Of a stretch of 64,000 nt of DNA, positions 1 to 10,051 are shown one piece after another; the stretch's first letter is position 1; the number at the start of each line of letters is the position of its first letter. A program made the translations under genes and the position numbers. Origin of the DNA: Paramacrobiotus metropolitanus (taxonomy: Eukaryota; Tardigrada; Eutardigrada; Parachela; Macrobiotidae); the NCBI RefSeq assembly GCF_019649055.1, contig NW_026570338.1, positions 310,001 to 374,000 of the forward strand. The letters run 5' to 3'. The notes under the pieces were generated by a model that was given only the letters and a program-made list of their open reading frames with translations, did no database searches and was not told the origin of the DNA.

Positions 1-594
1 AGTCTTGCATTCGCTTGTTACAGCTTGCATCAGCTTGATCAGCTTGTTCCGCTTGTTAAACTTTTGCCTAAACCTTGTTCCCTGTTTTGCATTGTTCTTG
101 TCATAAAACATGCCGTGAACTCCCGTTGTTACGCTCGTTATGTCGTTAAGTTAGTAAGAGAGTCCACGACCGCACCGTTGCCGGTCGTGCCAACCTTTCA
201 TCCCAACAGCCCACACAACATCGTGGTACGGTCAACACGCCAACCCACTATAATAGCAGCCAGATCGGCTACTGTTACTGTTACAGTACGTACTATGCGC
301 CTGTCGCCTTCGGTTTCAGTAAGATTACAGTCAAAATCTAGATTAAACATGCATATTTTAGACTAATTTTGTTGTTACAGCTCGATAGCAAACATATATC
401 TGTAGATGTTTAAGGGCCCTTTGAACTCAAATAGCATAATCGTCATACAACTGTCAAATGTCAATACACTGGCGAAACCACAATTCAAAATGACATGCTC
501 TTGTGATTTCACAAATTTTTCGCAACCAGCAATATTTGTTGAACATGTTTCATAATATTACAATTATAACGGTTATGTACCGGTACGAGTACAG
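1..594. other. No gene recognised
   Basis: The first bases repeat a short 'cagcttg/cttgttcc' motif. A 113-codon open frame on the plus strand shows no recognisable domain and no convincing splice context. I see nothing else supportable here. Confidence 0.4.
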
Positions 595-1165
595 TTCATC
601 TTGAATGTTCCGGCCGGTCCATATGGGCCTCAGAAGGAGAATCCACTGCACTTTCACCCGCCAAGTTGTGCTCCACAGATAGCACAGCGGGGGAAACTCT
701 TGGCGCAGCACGTCCACTACGCCGTGCATGAGATGGTACAGCTAAGAATGAACCCAGGTTTTTACATGTCTTTTGCTGTAGCATTAATGTCCATATTCTG
801 CCGCATCCTAGTACGACTATGAAACCATCAACAATTTTTTTTAGGATGTACGTAATTAGTTTGCTTTAGGCAGTAACAAGTTTTTCTCAGCTATTAATCG
901 CGGCTTATCAATTTCCCGTGTGGCGCGGGCGATATTCTGAACGTTCCCAGAAACGTCACCATCGACAGCCACTGCGTCGGTTGGCAGTATCAGTTACAGC
1001 AGAGCTATGCTGAGACAGATGATGAAACTCTTACGAATGGCCATTATTCTGCAAAATGCGGAAAATGTAGCATCGCTTAGTGCAGTGCAGCCTGATTTAA
1101 GCACCCCAGTTGTGGTTCAAAGTGGGCTCCTGATAGAAGGTCACAGCAACAAATGTTTCGAATAG
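595..1165 (+). CDS. Unrecognised gene, possible last two exons
   Basis: Two stretches join in phase and stay open. Exon 595-757 follows a 'gtacag' acceptor, encodes a His/Pro-rich segment (NPLHFHPPSC followed by a helical stretch) and ends CCAG before a gt. Exon 951-1165 follows 'ttcccag', starts in the matching phase, runs to TAG at 1163-1165 and contains a hydrophobic/basic helix (MLRQMMKLLRMAIIL). I do not recognise the family. The preserved phase and open frame are the only evidence, so this could be chance. Any 5' exons would lie before the window. Confidence 0.3.
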
Positions 1166-2105
1166 TGATTGTTAGATTTTTGTCGTTTACTAAAGAACTA
1201 TTTTTTGTGATATGCTTTGGCTGAAGTAAAGCGCGGTTTTATACCCGCAATTTTGGCTTGCACTGTAGTTTACTGCCATGTTGACATGCCATTCGTGTTG
1301 TAATTGCTGCCCTTCAGCTTTCCGTTCCAGGCATTCTGCAGTTCTTTTCATGGAACAATGACCGGAATTACCATGGTCCGTTTTGCAATCGAGATACGAT
1401 TTTCCTTTTTCAGGAAGCCATTTAGTCGATAGTCGAAACTGTAACAGATACGAAGTCTTACTGTATGTCTATGTATGCAGAAACAGTGCATAGCAATGCA
1501 TCAGAAAACAGCCGACACCGCAGCCACCAATAGAGCTTTGTTGCATCAGCACGACCGCTGTGCTAATTATTATTTCAACTGATATCAAATACATCCGCTG
1601 TAAAACGGTTTTTCTGCCAAGAACTTTGCCCATCCGGAGCGATAGGTATCATGTGTGCAAGTAGTACATCACTTGATATGATCGACCGCGTTTAGCGTGG
1701 GCAGACGCAACAGTTACGCCCTTACCTGCAACCAACACCGCTGTACGGTATGAATCCGTATGATATAGTATGTTATTTCCCACGCCGCCTTCTCTGATCC
1801 CCAATTCTGCAGTGACTGTAATGGCGTGCAAAAAATAGCACACGGATGCTCCCCATAATTATGATCACACCGATTCACACGTACAAACGACGTCACTTCC
1901 TCCACCCCCTGTTTGTTGCAAGTGCTCGGGAGTAAGCTAGCACGACTGTCTGCGTGCCAGACTTGCAGAAAGTTTAGAGTAGCATTAAGCACAAAGCTTG
2001 CTCTAGCCCTGGCAATAAAGGCAGTAATACGGCGGTGGAAAACGATGGCATTCAAGTTATAGCTCTCTAGCGTCAATTTATTCTACTGTTTAGATACCGG
2101 TGTGT
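1166..2105. other. Intergenic, no gene seen
   Basis: Only short open frames without recognisable domains occur. No repeat structure stood out. Confidence 0.4.
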
Positions 2106-2117
2106 CGCAATGCAAAA

Positions 2118-2344
2118 ATGGCGTCTCCCTGCGATACGTTAGATATTGTCCCACGAGCCAGTTGGGGAGCCCGCAACGCCAAGCCGGGTCTGGACAAGGC
2201 CGTGCTGCCTCTGGATATGATGGTCTTCACGCACACGCACGGACCATCCTGCAGCGACCGGCATGCCTGCGCGGCGATCGTCAGGGAGGATCAGGCCTTT
2301 CATATGGACCGCAACGTCGACCCTTTATCAGATATCGCATACAG
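2118..2344 (+). pseudogene. PGRP-like (peptidoglycan recognition) orphan exon
   Basis: The translation opens IVPRASWGAR, continues through a hydrophobic strand and HGPSC, then a second Cys (HACAAIV), then FHMDR and DIAY. This is the order of the N-terminal half of the PGRP/amidase-2 fold: R-x-x-WGAR, the strand with the HHT-x-G-x-x-C motif, the partner Cys, Q-x-FHM and DI-x-Y. The exon ends TACAG before gtaagc, a good donor that would give the usual DIAYS continuation. No exon with the second half (VYEGRGW-like) was found in the next 1.1 kb, so it is an exon fragment or a gene whose remainder I cannot see. In the strand motif the first His of HHT is Thr (THT), so zinc binding is doubtful. It is marked as a pseudogene fragment because the fold is incomplete. 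Confidence 0.6.
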
Positions 2345-3495
2345 GTAAGCTTGTTCATATGATCATATCGTAATAGTTATTAATTGCCTGCGCCCGCCGC
2401 CCGTCTACTGTGACATATCTTATTGGTGCGCAATTATCGAAATCTGCCGCCATCGTTTATGCAATCGCATAACTAATGATATTATATGGCATTATCAGAT
2501 CTACAGGATTTTCAACATCTCTGTTTAATATTATTTACATCTAGGTTATTTATTTGATACTTAATTGGGATTTAAAACGGCGCCATTTAGAATCATGAGT
2601 GAGGGTTCTGTGATTCAAATCCAGTTTACTGACCTTACTCTGTGATGTTTCGAAGCAGCTTGCTGTCTGAATTTCTTACGCTCTAGCCGGTAGGAACCTC
2701 GAGGATCTACTAAATAAAATCCACTAAAATAACAAAGGTTAGCGGTTGTTACAGTTTCCTTATTGGGAGTGATGGTTCGATATTTGAGGGCGCGTTTATC
2801 ATAGGCAGGGCCATCCGCCCTGCCTATGATAAACGCTACAACGGGAGAGGTTTTGGAACGGCATTTATTGGGAGATATGCCTCCAAATGTCAGCAGCTGA
2901 TTAGGTATCGCTGCTTTGAACCCGTTTGCAAATCGATAGCTTTTGCTTTGCGGGTCACAAATCAGTGTACCGATCTCCAGCGCTTCCAAATTCCTTACAA
3001 CTGTAGGATGATCTGATAAAAAGTTCGGTTTATCTTTGTTCATCTCGAGCCAACTGACTTAATTATGAAAACTAAAAAGGCATAATATGAAAAAAACTGC
3101 AGCAGGAAGGGAAAAGGTACCGGTTTCATGGTTCTGCATCTGTTTCAGAGTTTTTCGGAACAGTTTTCGTTTTTTTGTGAGAGTGGTACGGTGATAATTA
3201 TGTTGGTAGTTACGTGGTTGATTAACCGGAAAGGAACCAGTTACCAGAAATGCATAAAAGTATCGCTTCAATAATGCCAAACATTTTTAGCAAATTCGAA
3301 AAAGTGGTAAATGTAATCGAAATTCTGAGCCCAGTAGTGAAACTACAAAACGTTGTTGGTTGGCGAGCCAAGTCAAAGCGCAGAACAGAGACTGCACAGT
3401 GGTGTAGTAACTGATTTGCCATTTCAGACAACGCTTCTACGCCCTTCACACATCCCGCAGCCATCAGCGCTCATGTCCTTTTAAAATGTGCCCAG
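2345..3495. other. Intergenic, contains a perfect hairpin
   Basis: No second PGRP exon was found. A 142-codon open frame on the minus strand (2615-3043) has no recognisable domain and runs through the hairpin at 2792-2836, so I do not call it a gene. Confidence 0.4.
2792..2836. repeat. Perfect 20-bp stem-loop
   Basis: Arm 2792-2811 is the exact reverse complement of 2817-2836, with a 5-base loop (catcc). No surrounding terminal repeats were identified. Confidence 0.85.
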
Positions 3496-3876
3496 GAAAG
3501 AGGATACGTGAAACCCGGACCTTCCAACCAGACCGTTCAAGTTACGCGCATTGATCCGGCAATCAAGTACCACATCGAGAATCCCCAAACCGTTCAAGGG
3601 AAAATCCGTGATAGTGTCTTGGATCCTAAACGCTTCGCGTTAATTACACTTTCGCCTGTACCTAATACCTGTGTTATAGATATCACTGTAGCGCCTCTTG
3701 CCAGCAGCACGCCAAATTCTATTACTGGGCGTTCATTGCGATTCGTTTCTGAAGCGCTGGACCAACAACCGGGTTTGTCCACCACAGCTCTGACGGGAGT
3801 AGCGGCCGGGAGCACTGGGCTTATTTTACTGGTTGCTATAGCCCTTTACCGCTTCCGCAAGAAATCACTCTGGTCT
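3496..3876 (+). CDS. RTK exon: membrane-proximal ectodomain and TM helix
   Basis: The exon follows a 'gcccag' acceptor and ends TCT before gtaagt at phase 0. It encodes about 100 extracellular residues (one NQT glycosylation sequon near the start), then a single hydrophobic helix followed by RFRKK, a stop-transfer signal. Phase 0 matches the next exon at 7888. Linking it to the kinase across a 4 kb intron is inferred from phase, strand and domain order, not proven. Confidence 0.6.
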
Positions 3877-6800
3877 GTAAGTATAGTCATTATTCAAAAT
3901 CGATAGTCGTCCGTGAATCCATGGACAGTACATGGTACAACATTGGTGTACATGCGCGGACGCTTTCGGTTCCGCGCTCTCCCGAATATTTCCTGCATTG
4001 TCTCATGTAAACGTATGGAAAACTAATTTTGTACACGTTCGCTTGATATTTTTCCCCGCCACGTCCGTCTTGAAAGCTGTGGGTCAAACGAGATTCCCAA
4101 AACTGTAAACACCCACAGATGCACAAAAATTTCATTACACACCATTTTGTTTTGAATTTCGCAAGCAATCGTACAAATTTACTAGTATAGGTCTCAGCAG
4201 CCCTAAGGGCAAGCAAGCGAGCGACATATAGACATTTTTTGCAAAAACAAAGATAGCATCAAGGATGGCTCCCATATTGCAGCTGTATGTAGGCGTAGGA
4301 GTGCAAGCCCTTAGTATTTTTTGCTTAATTCGGCAAATAAACAAAAGAAATGGCGCACGAAGCAACGTGCAAAATGATTAGTATGTTAACTTTTAAACCC
4401 AATAACACTGTATGATGATTCCTACCGACATTTTAGTGTATGTTTTTAGTGTTAATGCAAGTAATGACTTGTCTCAAAATTATTTTCTTAAAGAGTAATG
4501 TTTCCCGTGGTACATAATAATATTATTACAACATTTAATACGACTGTAAGCCTCAGTTACTTTGTGCAAAATTATAATATTGCACCGATATGTCGGAGAT
4601 ATACCGACAGCCTTAAATTCTTTGTTTTATTCGAAAACTAACTGCTATCGATAAGCATGATTATTTAATGTTTTCTCGATAAAAACAAATCAGCAGAACA
4701 TATTACGGATGATTAAGAATCAAGATGCCACCCCCAATGTGGGGAAGTGCTGAAAGTGGGGCAAAGATTTGTAAAATTATTGTACATAATGCAGAATGTG
4801 GAATAACGCAAATACCATCATTATCATTTCATCAAACAATCTTAATTACTACCAAGACGTCAAGGTTGCGATGCCGGCTAACGTAAGATATACCTCAACG
4901 ATATATGCATCTGGGAAGCACTGTATCTGTACTGTCGAGTCAACTTGGCATTTTTTTCATTCGGCGAGTTGCATCCGATTTAAATAGGATATAACTCACT
5001 GTACAAAACGGTGCTGCCAAGTGAGTCGACAAGAAAATGCCTGAAAATCTTTCTCAAATTCCTCGAAAGAAGGGTTTGCATCCTTCTGGTGTTCGATATT
5101 TTCTAGAGATGGGAATACTATATCAGTGATAACGACTTCTGAATCAGAAGTTTCGATTGCCCCTTCCATTAAACATTATTCTTAACACTGATCTTTTGCA
5201 CATGGTAAGCTTTTAAGTTCATAACAATTTAACAACAGTATAAAACAATGATGATTTAAAGTCGGAATATGCAAATAATATTACGTTCACATAATATTGG
5301 ACATAATAATTATTAATTCAGAACGGGTGCCTAAAATAAACACTCTGCGAAATGGGGTGCCTATAATAAACAAGGGTTTTAGGGGTTGCCTATAACGGTT
5401 TCCTTAAAAATATTCGGAAATATTAAGAAATAAATTGAGAAATATTCAGAAATATTTAGAAATATCTAGAAATATAATCAGAAATACTTACAAATATTTA
5501 GAAATATATTCAGAAATATGTAGAAGAAATTAGCAATGTTTAAAAACATGTGGAAATTGTTGGAAGTATTTTTCAAAAAGTTTAAAATTATTTCTAGAAA
5601 CATTTAGAAATATAAATAGAAATATCTGGCATCTTTAGAAATATATTTAAAAACAATTAAAAACATTCAAAAGAATTTAGCGTTTTCCAGAAATATTTAG
5701 AAATAGGTAAAAAGTTATTTTGAAATATTTAGAAGCATTTAAAAATATTTAAGAATATTTAGGAGAATTTAGCGATATTCAATAGTATGTAGAAAAGTTT
5801 TTAGAAATATTCATAGAATATCTTTAGAAATATTTTTAGTAACACTTAGAAATACATATGAAAATATCAGAAATCTTTGAGAATATTTTTAGAAATTTTT
5901 AGAGCAATTTAAATGAATTTAGCAATATTTAGAATTATTTTTACTAACATTTGTTAATTATATTTGGAATTATTCTTAGAAATGTTTAAAAATACTAATT
6001 TAATTCAAACGCTCGTTCAAAACTTTATCCTTGGACTTCGAAATCTTTATTAAAAAGTTTATTCAAAACTTCAAAATGATGTTGCAAAATATCTACACAT
6101 AGCACTACGTGGCTTTGGATGCAAAATATGAATGAAAATATGAGTTTATGAAGTGCACTGTAGTCATTGTTCACCCTTTTTGGAGAAGGTACAGTTAACA
6201 CTTCTTTTTTCAGTCCAGAGGGGTTTGCGCTGCCCCTTTGATGATTTGTCAAGAGTACTTAAACTGGCCCCGTACAAGTTGTTCAGTTAAACGTCACAAC
6301 GTATGATGCGGTGCATTGTCCATATATAAACCAAAGCATAGCGTAGAATTTGTTGTAAAATTGTGTTTTGGCCACGACAATTGACCACAGCAAATGAGAC
6401 ATTCTTTTTCGTTTAGTCTAACATTCATCTGTCTTTCAAAATATCAAAATTTTTTGAATTAACATCCGGTGACGGGACCCTGGTTAGAAACAATGAATTT
6501 GTTTTTAAGATTAACAAATTATTTAAATTTATTTAACTTTTTTAGATATGTAGTATTTTTAAAAATATTTGAAAATATTTTTTAATATTTAGAAACATTT
6601 CCAGAAATATTTAGAAATATATAAGGAACTACTGGAAATCTTTTGCAGAAAAGGTTGAAATATTTAGATAAATTTAGCAGTTTTTAAAAATATTCAACCA
6701 TTTTTAGAAACATCTTAGTAATATTAAGAAATTTATTTTAAAGAAATTTTAAAAAATACTTTGAGTAATATCTTAAAATAATTGCATGCATAAGCTACAT

Positions 6801-9663
6801 ACAACTTCTGCAAAAGCAGCATAATAAAATCCTAGATTATCCTTTTCGTACACCAAAAGTCATTTACAAACCAACCCGGATACTTCGGTTGGACTCGCCA
6901 CATTAAACTGTACCAGAAAAGTGCAAAATCCCGGTGGCGACCTCGGGGAACCCGAGACCTCGAACCCGGGGACTGGGTTAGACTTGCCACATTAAACTGT
7001 ACCAGAAAAGTGCAAAATCCCGGTGGCGACCTCGGGAACCCGAGACCTCGACCCCGGTACTTCGGTTAGACTCGCCACATTAAACTGTACCAGAAAAGTG
7101 CAAAATCCCGGTGGCGACCTCGGGGACCCAGCGACCTCGACCCCGGGTACTTCGGTTAGACTCGCCACATAAAACTGTACCAGAAAAGTGCAAAATCCCG
7201 GTGGCGACCTCGGGGACCCAGCGACCTCGAACCCGGGTTCTTGGTTCTTCGATGCCATTCGACTCAGCGTGTCGAGTTGTGCAGGTTAGCAGCAAAAAGT
7301 CAGCGGCGAACCCAGGAACCCGGGTTCGAGGTCTCCGTGTCACAGAAAACTCAAATCTCATCTATAATAACGCAAGCTCGCTTCGCTCGCTTGCTTGATT
7401 ATGATTCAAATGAAGACTGCTGTCACACCAAACCAAGGTTATATCATTTTTAGTACAAATTTCAGGCGAATTTCACAAATTCTAACTTTGTTAGGTAGAT
7501 CAGCAATTAAAAATTTTATACTGTAAATAAACGCTAGAATGATCTCAACATTAGTTGTGTCTGTTTTTTGCAAAATTTTAAGAAGATGGGCTGACGATGA
7601 TACTTTTGATACATCTGCTTGCGTTAAACTTTTTGGAACCGTATTCACCCATAACTTGCCAACTAGCTTTCTAACCCAAAAACAGTTTTCAGGACAACGT
7701 GCTGCATACAAATAAATTAGCTGTCTACAGAGCATCTTAAAGCAGTGCAAAGGAGTGTTGGGGAGTGTGGAAACGTTCCACGTGTGTACACACACGTACG
7801 TATCCTTTGGACACCATGTACCGGATCACCTGGCCTTTAGCTGTCTTTTTTCTCATCCAGAACATTTTGCGAACGGTACTGTTACAGAATCCCGATGACC
7901 GCCGCGACGACATGCAGAAGCTCGTTTCGGCGTCGACGATGTCGTATTACGAACGGCAGGCCTGGACGGTGGACCTGGGTAAAAAGGTCGATCAATGGAT
8001 GCGTGTACAATTAGCGCATGTCGTGATGTTTTTCCGTGTTAAAGGTACTAAACCTGAGGACCGGATTTCGAAGGACAAAGCGGAATAGCCGTGAAAGGCT
8101 GGCTAATCCCCAGAAATGACGGGAAACTCTTAGACCGAACACCGTCGCAGTGTCTACCGGTCGCGGTTAAAATGCTGCGGGAAGCACATCCCGACAACCG
8201 CAGCATCGCCGGGTTCCTGGCGGAAACGAGTATCCTGACGAAGGTCGGCCGTCATGTCAATATTGTCAATTTGGAAGGCGTGGTCTTACAAGGTAATTCC
8301 GGGCTCGTTTTGCTCCGCTTGGAAATAATAATATCCGTATGACTTTACCAGAGATCATGCTGAACAGGTCGATTGAAAATCGTTATGGAATACTGCGAGA
8401 TCGGAGCTTTAGACGGTTTCCTTAGAAAGTTAAAAGGCGCGACGACGTCGGAGTCTAAAGAAGTCGTTCGGCTGGTCAACGGTTACGTCGCCTTTGAGAA
8501 GAACCAAGATAACCAGCTTGTCGCCACACCGGATGTGACCGAGCTAATATGCATCGCCCACCAGATCAGTCGCGGCATGGCGTTCTTGTCAGAGAAGAAC
8601 ATTATCCATCGTGACTTAGCCGCGCGCAACATCGTGCTGACGGTTGACCGAATTGTGAAGATCTGCGATTTCGGCATGGCCAGGGGAGCAGCCACAGTAC
8701 GTTCTCGAACGAGATAAGGTAACAAAGGCAGCTTTACCAGAGATTATAGTTCCATGTTGTGGGTAGGAGCAGCCGAATCGATTACAACTTTTAATCGGGG
8801 AAACAGTTCAATTAGGCGTTGTGATGAGAGAAAAAAAATCTACATAATATGTTGCAAGCGAAAGAAACTGACGTTTGTCACCTGCATGCTATTATTGACC
8901 ACAGATGGCGGCAGAGTAAGGCGGTCGCCAGATCGCCAAAACGACAGTAGTAATCCGCAGTAGGCCTAAACCTGATTTCGCCTGCCTTGGCTAGACCTTC
9001 ATGATTGCAGGCTTACAGCTACCGTTTCGAAATTTTGGTAACGAGACCTGGTATACAGTAGTCTCTTCTTTAGCACATCGAGTCCGTTGTATAATCGTCA
9101 GCTAAATGATCGTAGGTGCCGTTGCCGGTGTGCTGGATGGCGCCGGAATCCATGGTTCCCGGGCATGGTGTCTTCAGCACGCAGAGTGATGTGTGGTCGT
9201 TTGGTGTGGTCCTGTGGGAAATCTTCACCTTAGGCGATGTCCCGTATACCACGGAGTTCTCCCACGGGATTTTCTACGACGTGTTGTACGGATTTCTACG
9301 GAGTGGCGGTCGATTGAGGATTCCCAGCTTATGTCCCGAATCTGTGTACGTATCCTAAACCTACAAATGTTGGAAGCTCTATCTTGTGTGGTGTTTCGTT
9401 ACCTTTTTAAAGTGCTGGTGCGAATTCCGTGTTTGCTTTGTCTCAGAGCGGTGATGATGCTGGAATGCTGGGATTTCACCGCTGAGAACCGACCCACATT
9501 TGAACTGCTGCACCAGAAACTGGAGCAGTTGCTTCCGGTGGCTCTTCGCAACCGCTACGTAATCTTTGATGCGGATAATAATAAGATCAATGAAACATTA
9601 GAAATAACTGCGACGGAAATTGATATGGATGGCAATATTGCCGAACTGGTCAGTGATGATTAG
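3496..9663 (+). CDS. Receptor tyrosine kinase, PDGFR/VEGFR-like (3' part)
   Basis: Exons that join in phase are 3496-3876, 7888-7978, 8059-8292, 8368-8696, 9011-9037, 9116-9345 and 9447-9663. Together they encode a short ectodomain end, one membrane helix ([11 protein letters not shown] followed by RFRKK), a juxtamembrane segment with YY, and a complete tyrosine kinase domain. Visible kinase landmarks are a glycine loop (GQSGIAVKG), the lysine in VAVKML, the helix-C Glu (FLAETSIL), [11 protein letters not shown] (CDFGMAR), WMAPES, the DVWSFG loop and CW-x(6)-RP. The [10 protein letters not shown] segment and a modest kinase insert after FLRKL suggest the PDGFR/VEGFR/KIT group. All catalytic residues are present. 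The protein would sit in the plasma membrane and signal by autophosphorylation. Upstream ectodomain exons were not found; they may lie before the window or be too divergent to see. Confidence 0.85.
3926..4000. repeat. Diverged copy of the 54-kb fold-back repeat arm
   Basis: The order gtacatggtac...tacatgc...cttt...ctccc matches 54165-54232 with many substitutions. Aligned by eye. Confidence 0.4.
5400..6790. repeat. AT-rich degenerate satellite (AAATATTTAGAAATA-like)
   Basis: Dozens of loosely spaced copies of an AGAAATATTTA-type motif occur about every 15-20 bases. They are interrupted between about 6000 and 6530 by less repetitive sequence and then resume. It lies wholly inside the RTK intron and has no coding content. 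Confidence 0.75.
6880..7240. repeat. 89-bp minisatellite, four copies
   Basis: The landmark 'ygccacat(t/a)aaactgtacc' starts at 6896, 6985, 7073 and 7163, giving spacings of 89, 88 and 90. Each unit contains 'aaaatcccggtggcgacctcgg' followed by a palindromic 'cgaacccggg' type segment. Units 3 and 4 share a variant (gacccagcgacc), which shows their order of amplification. Confidence 0.9.
7888..7978 (+). CDS. RTK juxtamembrane exon
   Basis: The exon lies between 'ctgttacag' and gtaaaaa. It encodes [10 protein letters not shown]..., a YYERQAW motif (possible regulatory tyrosines) and ends in phase 1. Joined to the next exon it gives [12 protein letters not shown], completing the glycine loop. 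The intron that follows is only 80 nt. Confidence 0.75.
8059..8292 (+). CDS. RTK kinase N-lobe exon
   Basis: Encodes the glycine-rich loop, the VAVKML lysine, the helix-C region (FLAETSIL) and [10 protein letters not shown]. It ends CAAG before gtaatt at phase 1. Confidence 0.8.
8368..8696 (+). CDS. RTK hinge, kinase insert and catalytic-loop exon
   Basis: Follows a 75-nt intron (8293-8367). Encodes the hinge (IVMEYCEIG), a short charged insert, the catalytic loop HRDLAARN and the magnesium-binding DFG. Ends GCCACA before gtacgt at phase 0. Confidence 0.85.
9011..9037 (+). CDS. RTK 27-nt microexon (activation loop)
   Basis: Flanked by 'gattgcag' and gtaacg, phase 0 at both ends. It encodes nine residues (AYSYRFEIL) that fall exactly between [10 protein letters not shown] and [12 protein letters not shown], where an RTK activation loop carries its tyrosines. 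Without it the loop would be unusually short. Confidence 0.5.
9116..9345 (+). CDS. RTK kinase C-lobe exon
   Basis: Starts after 'cgtag'. Encodes [13 protein letters not shown], then [17 protein letters not shown] and the PY motif. Ends TCTGT before gtacgt at phase 2. Confidence 0.85.
9447..9663 (+). CDS. RTK terminal exon
   Basis: Follows 'gtctcag'. Encodes [16 protein letters not shown], the last kinase helices and a short acidic tail ending at TAG 9661-9663. The C-terminal tail is short and lacks an obvious tyrosine-rich docking region. Confidence 0.85.
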
Positions 9664-9854
9664 TGTGCGTGCTGTAGATCTGCGCTTGGACGACTGGCTC
9701 TGTTTTTCATTAACTGCAGCAGTATGACGCTGGCAAATTCACCTTCATACTCACCTAATTCACGAGACTTCTGACTTGCTACATACGTCTATCGATTTTC
9801 ATGCTTTTTACTTGTGTACCGATTAACTTCCGGCAAATTAAGTGGATGGTAGTG

Positions 9855-9860
9855 AATAAA
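9855..9860 (+). terminator. Poly(A) signal AATAAA for the RTK
   Basis: Canonical hexamer about 190 bases after the RTK stop codon, followed by T/GT-rich sequence. Confidence 0.55.
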
Positions 9861-10051
9861 TTTTGTTAATGTTGTTACTAGTGTTTTTAGTTATCCATCA
9901 AAGTGTCCGAAAAAACCACTGGTGTTCAATCGTTTTGTGGCAAAAATGGTGTTGCAGTCCATCTGGTTCATATTAAGTTTCTGATTTTATAATTATACAA
10001 TTCTAACGGCGCTACCACTGTGAGACATTAGAAATGAATCGCTGCAAAAAT

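Larger units (their letters stand above)
3877..7887. other. Large RTK intron (4.0 kb), repeat-rich
   Basis: The intron is bounded by gtaagt and tgttacag. It contains a diverged relative of the 54 kb fold-back arm near 3926-4000, an AT-rich degenerate satellite (about 5400-6790) and an 89-bp minisatellite (about 6880-7240). No coding exon is evident inside. Confidence 0.55.

Noticed and set aside
25-366. 113-codon plus-strand frame at the window start
   Set aside because: Begins in short tandem repeats and shows no domain or splice signals.
2615-3043. 142-codon minus-strand open frame
   Set aside because: It runs through the perfect hairpin, shows no known motif and has no splice or promoter context.
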